From NCBI RefSeq assembly GCF_003383615.1, contig NZ_QNUL01000001.1, positions 670,513 through 734,512 on the forward strand: DNA of 64,000 bases. Direction: 5' to 3'. The translations under genes and the position numbers were made by a program. Below, one piece after another: positions 56,018 through 64,000 of this stretch; position 1 is the stretch's first letter; the number at the start of each line of letters is the position of its first letter. The DNA comes from Dyadobacter luteus (GTDB taxonomy: Bacteria; Bacteroidota; Bacteroidia; Cytophagales; Spirosomataceae). The notes under the pieces are model-generated. The model was not told the DNA's origin. It was given only the letters and a program-made list of their open reading frames with translations, and ran no database searches.

Positions 56018-57022
56018 ATGAAGAAAGAATACTCTGCCCAAGCGCCTACTCCCTGGAATAGGCTCCTGGGCATGCTGTATGTAGAAAGAAAGACGATCAA
56101 CTACATATTTCTTTATGCAATTCTGATAGGTCTTTTAGGCCTTACACTGCCTTTGGGAACAACAGCGGTCTTTAACTTCCTTTCAAACGGCGTATTATAT
56201 AGCTCAACGTACATATTAATAGGTATCGTACTGATCGGAATCGCTGTTGGCGGGCTGCTTCTGATCGGTCAGCTTACACTTGTCGAGCTGGTGGAGCAGA
56301 AAATTTTCGCCAGGGCAACTGTTGAATTTGCTTACCGCTTTCCCCGTATAAAAAAGCAGGAACTATCCGGTGAGTATCCTCCCGAGCTGGTTAACCGCTT
56401 TTTTGATGTACTCACCATACAAAAGGGGTTGACTAAACTGCTTGTAGATGTGGTCGCATCAGCAGTGCAGACTACCTTCGCTGCCATTCTTCTTTCCTTC
56501 TATCATCCTGTCTACATTGCCTTCGGATTTCTTACTGTGCTGGTGATCTTTATGATGCTCACTCTTTTCCACAAGAGAGGTGTCAGCACAAGCATAGAGG
56601 AATCTGAATATAAGTACGAGGTGGTTGCTTACCTTGAAAAGGTAGCAGAAAACCTGGATGACTACCGAAGCAATAGACACATGCTCGATAAAGTGCTTTC
56701 AGACACAGACAGGATCACTGCAAAATACCTTCAGGCCAGAAACAGCCATTTTAAAATCCTGAGAAAATTTTATACAAGTTCTGTCGTACTGCGTACACTG
56801 CTGATGGGCGGACTATTGATGGTAGGCTCCTACTATGTTATAGATCGCCAGATGACGCTGGGGCAATTTGTGGCAGCAGAAGTAATCATTGTTCAGATCA
56901 GCTACGCAGTGGAAAAATTCATGACCAGTTTGAGCACCATTTTCGATATGGTGACAGGTAGTGAGAAAATAGCAGCAGTCACAGATCTGCAACTTGAAGA
57001 AAGTGAGGCAAATAATGGCTAA
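56018..57022 (+). CDS. ABC exporter membrane domain without ATPase domain
   Basis: A 334-residue protein has about six membrane helices and the layout of the ABC transporter type 1 membrane domain of RTX-type exporters (LapB/HlyB), with helices near 28-50, 60-90, 135-185 and 255-300. It stops after the segment GSEKIAAVTDLQLEE, exactly where the nucleotide-binding domain normally begins. No Walker motif is present, and its stop overlaps the HlyD gene by 8 bases (ATGGCTAA). It is an intact gene, so it should form a tripartite exporter with HlyD and TolC but needs an ATPase from elsewhere or works without one. Confidence 0.8.
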   Translation: MKKEYSAQAPTPWNRLLGMLYVERKTINYIFLYAILIGLLGLTLPLGTTAVFNFLSNGVLYSSTYILIGIVLIGIAVGGLLLIGQLTLVELVEQKIFARATVEFAYRFPRIKKQELSGEYPPELVNRFFDVLTIQKGLTKLLVDVVASAVQTTFAAILLSFYHPVYIAFGFLTVLVIFMMLTLFHKRGVSTSIEESEYKYEVVAYLEKVAENLDDYRSNRHMLDKVLSDTDRITAKYLQARNSHFKILRKFYTSSVVLRTLLMGGLLMVGSYYVIDRQMTLGQFVAAEVIIVQISYAVEKFMTSLSTIFDMVTGSEKIAAVTDLQLEESEANNG

Positions 57023-58316
57023 TAAAACGGCAGATAAACCAAAATGGCAGCACATCGGTGTGCTATCCAAACAGCAGATCCTGGTTACCAGAGGTGTCAA
57101 AATGCTTGGCAAAGTAATGCTCGCATTGCTGGGGGTATTCATCATTATTCTTTTTTTGCCCTGGAGACAGACTATACCTGGAAGGGGAACAGTGACAGCG
57201 CTCAGACCCGAGGACCGGCCACAGACAGTACAGAATCAGATAGGCGGACGTATAGAGCACTGGGCGGTACGCGAGGGCGAGAAGGTAGAAAAAGGTGATA
57301 CTATACTGATTATCTCCGAGACAAGCCAATCCTACTTTGACCCCGAACTTCCCCTGCGGCTCAGAGAGCAGCTTACTGCCAAAGAAGGCAATGAGGGCGC
57401 AGCATCTCAGAAAATGCAGGCCACTGCGGCCCAGATGCGGGCTTTGACCAAAGGGCTCAGTATCCAGCTGACGGCAGCAAAAAATAAAGTTAAACAGGCA
57501 GAAAACGTCGTCAGCATCGACAGCGCCGATCTGGTGGCAGTAACACGGTTTTTTGAGATCAGCAAGGCCAGGCTCGTGCGCTATGAAGCCGGATATGTGA
57601 ACGGGCTTTTTTCACTAACCGATATCGAGTCGCGCCGGCTGAAACTACAGGAGGACAATGCCAAAGTGGTCAGCCAGCAAAATAAGCTCAACAATTCGGT
57701 TCAGTCGCTGCTCAACGCGCGTATAGAACTTGATAATATCAGGGCCGAATATGACCAGTCGCTTGCAAAAGCACAATCAGAGATGAGCTCGGCACTGTCC
57801 CGTAAAGTAACCGCTCAGGGAGAGATTGCCAAACTCAGAAATGAAATCTCTAACACAGATATAAGGCGCGGGCTGTACGTGGTGCGCGCTCCGCAGACGG
57901 GCTTTGTTGTCAAAACCCTGAAAGCGGGAATTGGAGAGAACATCAAAGAAGGTGAGTCAATTGCTACTCTTCAGCCAGAAGCACCTTTGATCGCTGCTGA
58001 AATCTATGTGGATGCGATGGATGTTCCGCTGATCCTGATGAACAGTGACGTCAGGCTTCAGTTTGAAGGATGGCCCTCTGTTCAGTTTTCCGGCTGGCCC
58101 TCAGTCGCTGTGGGTACTTTTGCCGGAAAGGTTTCAGTGATAGACCTGGTCAGCAGTAGCGGTGGCAAATACCGTCTACTTGTCACGCCTACAGATCCTG
58201 TGCCTTCAAAGGATCAACCCTGGCCCAAACAGCTCCGGCAGGGATCTGGTGTATATGGACGCGTGATTCTGCGGTCCGTTCCGGTATGGTATGGTATGAG
58301 ATATGGCGGCAACTGA
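57015..58316 (+). CDS. HlyD family membrane-fusion protein
   Basis: From ATG 57015 the protein has 433 residues. It has one membrane helix (about 37-55), a lipoyl-like half before and after a long coiled coil (about 110-290), and the C-terminal beta-barrel/membrane-proximal part (GRIEHWAVREGEKVEKGD and VRAPQTGFVVKTLKAG fit the lipoyl halves). It should bridge the inner-membrane exporter to the outer-membrane TolC-type protein. It overlaps the permease gene by 8 bases and precedes the TolC gene by 77 bases. The N-terminal frame starting at TTG 56994 is not needed. Confidence 0.9.
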   Translation: MANKTADKPKWQHIGVLSKQQILVTRGVKMLGKVMLALLGVFIIILFLPWRQTIPGRGTVTALRPEDRPQTVQNQIGGRIEHWAVREGEKVEKGDTILIISETSQSYFDPELPLRLREQLTAKEGNEGAASQKMQATAAQMRALTKGLSIQLTAAKNKVKQAENVVSIDSADLVAVTRFFEISKARLVRYEAGYVNGLFSLTDIESRRLKLQEDNAKVVSQQNKLNNSVQSLLNARIELDNIRAEYDQSLAKAQSEMSSALSRKVTAQGEIAKLRNEISNTDIRRGLYVVRAPQTGFVVKTLKAGIGENIKEGESIATLQPEAPLIAAEIYVDAMDVPLILMNSDVRLQFEGWPSVQFSGWPSVAVGTFAGKVSVIDLVSSSGGKYRLLVTPTDPVPSKDQPWPKQLRQGSGVYGRVILRSVPVWYGMRYGGN

Positions 58317-58392
58317 ACGGATTCCCCCCGAGTCTGGAGGCCGAGCCGGCCGTGCAGGTGGGTGCTAAATAAACACTTCAAATTTTGACGTT

Positions 58393-59856
58393 ATGCCCTC
58401 GAGCATACACTTTAATATCTTTCATTTCGCTGTAGTATGTCTTCTTTGTGCTATATCTGGCGTAACGGTCAGCTACGGGCAAGCTGATTCAAACCAGGTT
58501 AGCGGCAAAATATTCGCACTTCAGGATTTTGAGCGGATCGTTTTGAGCAACCACCCGATCGTCAAACAGGCGGGTCTTCTCAGTGAACAGGCCCGGGCAC
58601 AGCTTCAGCAGGCCTGGGGCGCTTTTGATCCCAATATCAAAAGTCATTTCGGAAGAAAAACTTTTGGAGACACAGAATATTATAACAACTGGTCAAATGA
58701 GCTCAAAGTGCCGCTATGGATAGCAGGCGCAGATCTAAAAATTGGGTATGACCGCTTTGTGGGCGAGTACACCAACCCCGAAACCCGCACGGGCACGCCG
58801 GGACTGACAGGGATCGGACTAAGCATACCCATAGGACAAGGGCTTGTGATCGATGCTCGCAGAAATGTGCTTCGGCAGGCCAGGGTAATGGTAAATTATG
58901 CTGAAGCAGAAAAGATCAAACAGATCAACCAGGTCTGGCTTTCAGCGATGAAAGATTACTGGAGTTGGTATAATGCCCACCGGCAATATGAATTGATTCG
59001 CGAGGGTGCTGATCTTGCTTTCCAAAGATTTCTGGCAGTAAAAAACCAGGCACTGCTCGGTGATAAACCCACTATTGATTCAGTAGAAGTCGCTATCACT
59101 TTTCAGGAGCGCAGTATCCAGTTTCAGAAAGCGAAAGTGGCACTAAATAATTCGCGCCTACTGTTATCCAACCATATCTGGGATCAAAGCGAGCAGCCAT
59201 TGGAACTTTCAGACAGTCTGTATCCTGAAAACACTCGCCCGGTTGATTCAGACTTCTACAAAAGCAAACTGCAGTCGCTGATGGGGACCGCGCAGGCCTC
59301 GCACCCTGAGCTACTGATGTTAAAAAACAAGGATCTGCAGCTTCAGCTGGAGAGAAACTACCGGCTGGAAATGCTCAAACCCAAGCTGAGTGTAACAGCC
59401 TTTCTGATCACCAGCCGTACCGACTTTTCCTCATTTGTACCCGATTATTACGATCTGGGGTGGAGTAATTACAAACTTGGTGTCGACTTTGCCTTCCCGC
59501 TTTTTCTAAGGGAGCAGCGTGGCAAGCTCAATGAAGTCAAAGCCAAACAACTCGCCATCCGGTATGATGCCGCCCAGACGGGCCGGGAGATTAACACCAA
59601 TATTCTTAACGCCTTCAATGAACTGGTCGCCTACGTGTCGCAGATCCAGGTTCAGACCACAAGCATCGAGAATCAGCAGGTTTTGCTTACTGGCGAGCTG
59701 GCCAAATTCGATCTGGGAGAAAGCACTCTTTTTCTGATCAACAGCCGTGAAACCAAACTGATTGATATGAAAATAAAACTCGCTGAGATGATTACCGGCT
59801 ACCAGAAAACCATCGCACAATTATACTACGCGGCGGGAAGCGTTACAGAAAGGTAA
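58393..59856 (+). CDS. TolC family outer-membrane efflux protein
   Basis: A 487-residue protein has a signal peptide (about 1-30), two OEP repeats with long helical hairpins, and beta strands at the membrane. Segments such as SNHPIVKQAGLLSEQARAQL and IQVQTTSIENQQVLLTGEL are typical of TolC-family helices. It forms the outer-membrane tunnel for the upstream permease/HlyD pair. It closes the three-gene operon. The length is normal. Confidence 0.9.
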   Translation: MPSSIHFNIFHFAVVCLLCAISGVTVSYGQADSNQVSGKIFALQDFERIVLSNHPIVKQAGLLSEQARAQLQQAWGAFDPNIKSHFGRKTFGDTEYYNNWSNELKVPLWIAGADLKIGYDRFVGEYTNPETRTGTPGLTGIGLSIPIGQGLVIDARRNVLRQARVMVNYAEAEKIKQINQVWLSAMKDYWSWYNAHRQYELIREGADLAFQRFLAVKNQALLGDKPTIDSVEVAITFQERSIQFQKAKVALNNSRLLLSNHIWDQSEQPLELSDSLYPENTRPVDSDFYKSKLQSLMGTAQASHPELLMLKNKDLQLQLERNYRLEMLKPKLSVTAFLITSRTDFSSFVPDYYDLGWSNYKLGVDFAFPLFLREQRGKLNEVKAKQLAIRYDAAQTGREINTNILNAFNELVAYVSQIQVQTTSIENQQVLLTGELAKFDLGESTLFLINSRETKLIDMKIKLAEMITGYQKTIAQLYYAAGSVTER

Positions 59857-60447
59857 CATCAGTCCCCGATATGGCTGCCTTATTCTATCTCCAACGATTT
59901 GACCGGGCTTATCCGTGCTGCCTTTATGCTTGGGAACTGATGGCTGACAAAGCGATCACCACAGTTGTCTGTGCAGCCAGCACAGCAATACACAGACAGG
60001 CCCGCCATATGTGTAATTTTGATAGAGTCCTACATATAAGCCAAACTACTATACTCTGCCCGATACAATACTCGCCACAGAGGCGCGCCCTGATTTTCAT
60101 ACTTATGCTTTGTCTACCGCTGCGAAATATGGGTGATGTGTGAAAACATGCCTAGAAACGGTATCAGAAGAATAAAAAGAAAATGTAAACCAGGTAATTC
60201 TGCACCCGCCTCGTTTTTATCAGAGTACTAGGTACTAATTGCAAGATTAAAAATCCTTGATTCTTTTATCATTTAATTCTTACACATGATCCGTTACTTA
60301 GGGTGCATGATTGAATTTGGAGCCTGCACATAGATGCGGCATAAAAATATTTTTAAGTTCATGCAACCCCCTATTGTGTTTCCTGTGTCAAACAGCCGGT
60401 ACCAGAAAAATCAGCGCAGATCATATTAACTCAAACCATATTCAATA
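59857..60447. other. Gap with no recognisable gene
   Basis: A 90-codon frame at 59871-60143 exists, but it has irregular Cys, Trp and His use, lacks a family and has no supporting neighbour, so I do not call it. No repeat or hairpin was noted. Confidence 0.5.
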
Positions 60448-61392
60448 ATGAGAAACTTACTTACCCTGCTGGTAGCAACAGCAACCTTATGGAGTTGTAA
60501 CCGAGTTACAGACCCTACACCAAACGGCCCGCAGATCCCTTCAGAAGTGATGCAACTGGTGGAAAAAACATACGACAATCCGGAGAAAATTGTTTTTACC
60601 GAACTGTTGAAAGATAAGATATGGAATGTAGACCTTGAGTCGAAGGCAAAAAAGTACAATAGCGTGTTAACCCAGACAAATGTGCTCTCATCCTCCAGGC
60701 TCGCGGGGGCCGATGTACCCGACAACCTGAAAACCCTGATGAACCCAAGCTTTGTAGCGGGAGGTACGTTCTCCAACTTCCGGGAAGAAGAATATGCATA
60801 TGAAAGGGCAAGTTTCGAATCCGCTTTCCTGGCTGAATATGAATGGAAGGGCGCCCCTTACTTATTGAAATGGCGCGTGACAACATCTGATTTTATCCCG
60901 ACGATGTATACCCTTGAAATGGCACCGGTCAGCCAGAAGTTTCGCGTGACGGGCGCCAATGACTTGCCCGAAGCTTTGCAACAATATATTCAAGCTAAGG
61001 GGTACCGTTTTTCGCTGGCCATGGTTTTGACAGGCTCCGAAGCGAAGAAAATCTACCAGCTCTATCTTCACAAAAATGGTATTGATTTTCAACTCCTGTT
61101 CGACCAGGATAGTAGACTGCTGGCTGGTTCAGACCAGCCGGTTTACCTGGAAAATGTAAATGCACTGCCCTCTGAGATTAAAAATTTACTTTCGACTGAG
61201 CAGGATTATAAGGATTTTGATTTTGACATAGGAATTAACAGCATCACAAAAAATGAACAGGATGGCATAACGACTTATGAAGTAAGAGGTCAAAAAAAAC
61301 TTGGCAACACCGATGGACTGGATGTTTGGTTAGTCTTCTTTGATAAAGATAAAAAGCCGCTATATCGTGAATTCTTCTCTCTTTACAGATAA
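60448..61392 (+). CDS. Hypothetical lipoprotein
   Basis: A 314-residue protein has a signal segment ending WSC (Cys17; lipobox TLWSC). The mature part is polar, with repeated DF/YDF-type segments and beta/alpha alternation; parts after residue 180 recall PepSY-like beta-lactamase-inhibitor-like domains, but I am not sure. It is upstream of the ECF sigma gene, separated by a strong hairpin. The function is unknown; it may be a regulon member or stand alone. Confidence 0.7.
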   Translation: MRNLLTLLVATATLWSCNRVTDPTPNGPQIPSEVMQLVEKTYDNPEKIVFTELLKDKIWNVDLESKAKKYNSVLTQTNVLSSSRLAGADVPDNLKTLMNPSFVAGGTFSNFREEEYAYERASFESAFLAEYEWKGAPYLLKWRVTTSDFIPTMYTLEMAPVSQKFRVTGANDLPEALQQYIQAKGYRFSLAMVLTGSEAKKIYQLYLHKNGIDFQLLFDQDSRLLAGSDQPVYLENVNALPSEIKNLLSTEQDYKDFDFDIGINSITKNEQDGITTYEVRGQKKLGNTDGLDVWLVFFDKDKKPLYREFFSLYR

Positions 61393-61410
61393 GCTTTAAA
61401 ATTAATCGAA

Positions 61411-61432
61411 AGGTTGGCCTATTGGCCAACCT
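61411..61432. promoter_or_regulatory. Perfect hairpin upstream of the ECF sigma gene
   Basis: AGGTTGGCC-TATT-GGCCAACCT forms a 9-base-pair stem with a TATT loop between the lipoprotein stop and ATG 61438, with no T tract after it. It may terminate upstream transcription, stabilise the mRNA 3' end or be an operator. Confidence 0.5.
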
Positions 61433-61437
61433 ATTGA

Positions 61438-62046
61438 ATGTACCCCTTGATGAGATTATTTAAATGGCGAGTTTACAATACTTTAACCCAACTGGTTGAA
61501 GGTTGCCAGCGGCAAGAGCGGCGGGCCCAAAGTGCATTTTATGATCGGTACAGGGACAGCATGAGAGTGGTATGTGCTAGGTATACAAAAACAGACGCTG
61601 AAGCCGATGACATTATGCAGGAAGCTTTTATAAAGATTTTTGAAAATATCTGCCAGGTTAAAGAACCTGAACTAGTCGGAAAGTGGGTGAAATCAGTTGT
61701 GATTAGGACTGCTATTAATTATTATCATCGAACCACGAAAAAAGAGCTATTACATTCATCCATCGAAATTTTAGAAAGTGCGATCGACGTAAGCAATTCG
61801 TACAGGATCATTGAACAATTGGATACTGAGCTTTTGCTATCCGTAATCAGGAGCCTTCCGGATGGCTACCAGACGATAATCAATATGTATTTGATTGATC
61901 AATACACACATGCGGAAATTGCTCAGATACTTTCTATTTCTGAGGGAACATCCAAATCTCAGATGAACCGTGGACGCGCATTATTAATTAGGAAATTACA
62001 GGAATTAGGAATTGAATCTTATGAAGTCACCGGAAGAAGAAGCTGA
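61438..62046 (+). CDS. ECF RNA polymerase sigma factor
   Basis: A 202-residue sigma-70 family protein (or 198 from ATG 61450). Region 2 is at about 30-95 (FYDRYRDSMRVVCARYTKTDAEADDIMQEAFIKIFE) and region 4 at about 135-190 (LPDGYQTIINMYLIDQYTHAEIAQILSISEGTSKSQMNRGRALL). It directs RNA polymerase to stress or envelope genes. The next gene starts 26 bases before its stop and encodes a protein with an N-terminal cytosolic segment, the usual pattern for a sigma/anti-sigma pair. Confidence 0.9.
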   Translation: MYPLMRLFKWRVYNTLTQLVEGCQRQERRAQSAFYDRYRDSMRVVCARYTKTDAEADDIMQEAFIKIFENICQVKEPELVGKWVKSVVIRTAINYYHRTTKKELLHSSIEILESAIDVSNSYRIIEQLDTELLLSVIRSLPDGYQTIINMYLIDQYTHAEIAQILSISEGTSKSQMNRGRALLIRKLQELGIESYEVTGRRS

Positions 62047-63313
62047 TAGCGAGCTTGGGAAAAGACTCAGGGAAAAGTTCGAAGGTTATAAAGTGCCTGG
62101 AGAAGACCGCGCGCGAGCGCCTATTTTTGCAGCTCTGGGCCAATCAAGCTTCGGACTTTACCGGACAGCTGTGATAAGCGGACTGTTGCTGATAGCCGTG
62201 TTCTTCCTTTTTGATTTGACAAAACTGCCAACTGGTTTCGATAAAAAAGGCTCCTCAGTTTTAAACAAAAACAAGACGAACAATCCCGCTAAAAAGCAGG
62301 CTAAACCAGACTTAGAAACACAGCCGAATCCGGGTCACAACGATGATCTACAGCTGAAATATGCACAGCCAGCTTTGAAAAACAATCTCACCTCATTCAA
62401 AAATAAACGAACTACTCAAAAACCAGGCATCAAAATAGCTGGCAAGACAGAAAACGCAGATATCACTCCACCATCATTAGAGCATTCGGCGGCAATAGTT
62501 GGTCTTACGAAAGCCCCTTTGGCTCAAACAGAAAAAACTGGCCCGGGCCACACATACATGAACACCGCTCATAAACGGCCTGTCAATACCAGCCGTAATT
62601 CTTCAGAGCTGGATTCTTTATCCCCGATTGGCTCTGTAAACATTTCTGTTTCATTTGGTCTGCTGACGATACCACCTACTTTAAACGCTACAAAAGAGCC
62701 GGTTAAAAAGCCGGCAATGAAATCTGGTCTTAAAGGCGTTTTCTCAGCCTCTATCATGCAAACCTTTCAGCTGGTCAGCCTGAGTCCTTCCGCGGAAGAC
62801 CGGGTTCAGAACCTGCAGTTTGTTCCATTGTTATCTTCAAAGTCTTTGTCTTACAAACTGACAGCTGGTATTGAGAAGAGAAATACACAAGCGCTTTTAA
62901 GCTATACATATTTGAGAAACTGGAATGAATATGAAATAGGAACAAATCAGGTAATAGCCACCCGGGTCGGCCATCAGCAGTATGATATGACTATCATCGG
63001 TGAAAAGCATTTTGAGGACGAGCGCTCGCACTTACTTGGTATAGGCATACGCCAAAGGTTTCAGGTGCCTAAGCATGTACTTAAAAATTATAGCGTCGAT
63101 TTGGGCATAGACTATACCCGGTTGATGCGCAAAGAGCAGGATTTGGTTTGGGGAAATATCGGGTTTTATAAAAATATCTATGGGGCTAGTGGGATCCGGC
63201 TTGATGTTGGCCCCTACCTTCAATACAGCTTTACGCAGCGACAGGTAGCACAGCAAACCTGGAAATCAAGACCTTATCAAGTTGGGATTTCATTAGGTGT
63301 AAAGCTGAAATAA
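62021..63313 (+). CDS. Probable dual-membrane-spanning anti-sigma factor
   Basis: ATG 62021 gives 430 residues; a TTG three codons upstream is possible. Residues 1-46 are charged and cytosolic, 47-66 form one inner-membrane helix (TAVISGLLLIAVFFLFDL), about 67-230 are a Lys/Pro/Thr-rich disordered linker, and the last 195 residues are a beta-rich domain with alternating hydrophobic strands ending GVKLK, like an outer-membrane barrel. No signal peptide is seen. This layout matches Bacteroides Dma proteins, which bind an ECF sigma (Das) inside and have a barrel in the outer membrane. It overlaps the sigma gene by 26 bases. Confidence 0.75.
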   Translation: MKSPEEEADSELGKRLREKFEGYKVPGEDRARAPIFAALGQSSFGLYRTAVISGLLLIAVFFLFDLTKLPTGFDKKGSSVLNKNKTNNPAKKQAKPDLETQPNPGHNDDLQLKYAQPALKNNLTSFKNKRTTQKPGIKIAGKTENADITPPSLEHSAAIVGLTKAPLAQTEKTGPGHTYMNTAHKRPVNTSRNSSELDSLSPIGSVNISVSFGLLTIPPTLNATKEPVKKPAMKSGLKGVFSASIMQTFQLVSLSPSAEDRVQNLQFVPLLSSKSLSYKLTAGIEKRNTQALLSYTYLRNWNEYEIGTNQVIATRVGHQQYDMTIIGEKHFEDERSHLLGIGIRQRFQVPKHVLKNYSVDLGIDYTRLMRKEQDLVWGNIGFYKNIYGASGIRLDVGPYLQYSFTQRQVAQQTWKSRPYQVGISLGVKLK

Positions 63314-63786
63314 AGAATCCGTGCTAAAGTCAAAAGCCTTGAAATCGGCATCTGAACAGAACACCAAAGACACGCTGACTTCCTAGCATAGAAAAACATC
63401 ACCTAACCAAACTAACCTGTGATTGCAGTCGGTAGCATCAGTAAACCTATATATAAACCCGCTCAAAGTTTATTTCCGGTCACATCAGCGCTGATCAAGG
63501 TTCATACAGAAGGTAACATTTCGATGTGTTGCTGGCTTCTACCAGCGAATTTAAAGGAAAATAAAGATCAGGAAATAATTCCAGATCCTGTTCTGATACC
63601 TGCACCGGGCGCCTCTGAGATATATAGGTTAAATTTTATTGTAAATGCTGTTTATCAAGTTCTATAGTTCAAAGACAATCTGATCTACAATCTGCTGTTT
63701 TTCCGCAGCAGCCGCAGTTTAGCCCACTCAGGCAGTTTTCGTTAGGGCGTTAGCTTAGTGCCACGCAACTGTGATCGCCGGGCAGT
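63314..63786. other. Gap with no convincing gene
   Basis: An 82-codon frame from GTG 63419 to 63667 shows no signal, motif or family and is not called. No hairpin or repeat was noted in this part. Confidence 0.5.
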
Positions 63787-63930
63787 TCAGTCTAAATAAT
63801 AAATTGTGACCCCTTGTTCAAGCAAGAATGGCTTTATTTTTCCATAGCCATTCTTGTGATTGAACCTATCCTTGACATGAGAACGATATACTCTTGATAC
63901 GCCAATGGCATCCGCTTTCAGGTTTAACAT
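63787..63930 (-). CDS. Small ORF or C-terminal remnant, doubtful
   Basis: The minus strand reads 47 codons from ATG 63930 to TGA 63787-63789, and the frame is open further to about 63996. The sequence (FNHKNGYGKIKPFLLEQG) looks protein-like, but a perfect 11-base inverted repeat lies inside it, so its coding nature is uncertain. No family is recognised. Confidence 0.22.
   Translation of the reverse strand: MLNLKADAIGVSRVYRSHVKDRFNHKNGYGKIKPFLLEQGVTIYYLD
63823..63856. repeat. Inverted repeat with 12-base loop
   Basis: CAAGAATGGCT (63823-63833) and AGCCATTCTTG (63846-63856) are perfect arms around TTATTTTTCCAT. It could be a terminator or the end structure of a mobile element near the window edge. 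Confidence 0.5.
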
Positions 63931-64000
63931 AGTACGTTTGAACCAGATTTTAAATCTTACATATTCTTTGAGTAAATTGATCTTAATAAAAGGCCTTCAG

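Noticed and set aside
59871..60143. A 90-codon frame after the TolC gene
   Set aside because: Odd residue use and no family, start context or conserved neighbour.
63419..63667. An 82-codon frame starting with GTG
   Set aside because: No motif, signal peptide or supporting context; likely chance.

Overview
The window reads as chromosome of a free-living Bacteroidota bacterium, probably Cytophagales or Sphingobacteriales; this placement is inferred. Support comes from TAnnTTTG-type -7 promoter elements, starts without Shine-Dalgarno sequences, many lipoproteins, 7TMR-DISM sensors, a Bacteroides-type mob module, and an ECF sigma factor paired with a protein that spans both membranes. No rRNA, tRNA or CRISPR array was recognised.

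Region 1 (1-9 kb) is mixed metabolism and resistance: two lipoproteins, a short-chain dehydrogenase with an AraC regulator, a macrolide 2'-phosphotransferase whose promoter spacer is a perfect palindrome, and a minus-strand LysR / ferredoxin-NADP reductase / [2Fe-2S] ferredoxin operon. Region 2 (9-18 kb) holds the most unusual pair. One gene encodes a polytopic membrane NACHT NTPase ending in a LecA (PA-IL)-like lectin domain. The next encodes a small secreted Cys-rich protein that resembles the AMOP domain of animal mucins and isthmins. A 7TMR-DISM receptor with a C-terminal LuxR-type HTH and a coiled-coil/beta-barrel envelope protein follow.

Region 3 (18-45 kb) is a complete Wzx/Wzy-type exopolysaccharide locus, all on the plus strand. 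It has a CpsB-type phosphatase, Wza, Wzc, UDP-glucose dehydrogenase, ManC, Gmd, a flippase, a polymerase candidate, six glycosyltransferases, three acyltransferases, a VanZ-like protein, a WcaJ-type initiating transferase, an Ala-rich lipoprotein and a GfcD/YjbH-like export protein split over two genes. Activated sugars from Ugd, ManC and Gmd would be assembled on undecaprenyl phosphate by WcaJ and the glycosyltransferases, acylated, flipped, polymerised and exported through Wzc/Wza. The intergenic spaces hold dispersed repeats and a recurrent TTACTCAACGTT leader motif. The middle of the locus (27-36 kb) is clearly more AT-rich than its borders.

Region 4 (45-51 kb) is a mobilisation module: XRE regulator, MobC-type coupling protein, RHH accessory protein and MobB-type relaxase. 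No integrase is in view. Region 5 (51-64 kb) has a 7TMR-DISM histidine kinase, an IS remnant, an AI-2E family transporter gene broken by an in-frame TAG, a tripartite secretion operon (ABC membrane domain without ATPase, HlyD, TolC), a lipoprotein, and an ECF sigma factor overlapping a probable dual-membrane-spanning anti-sigma factor.
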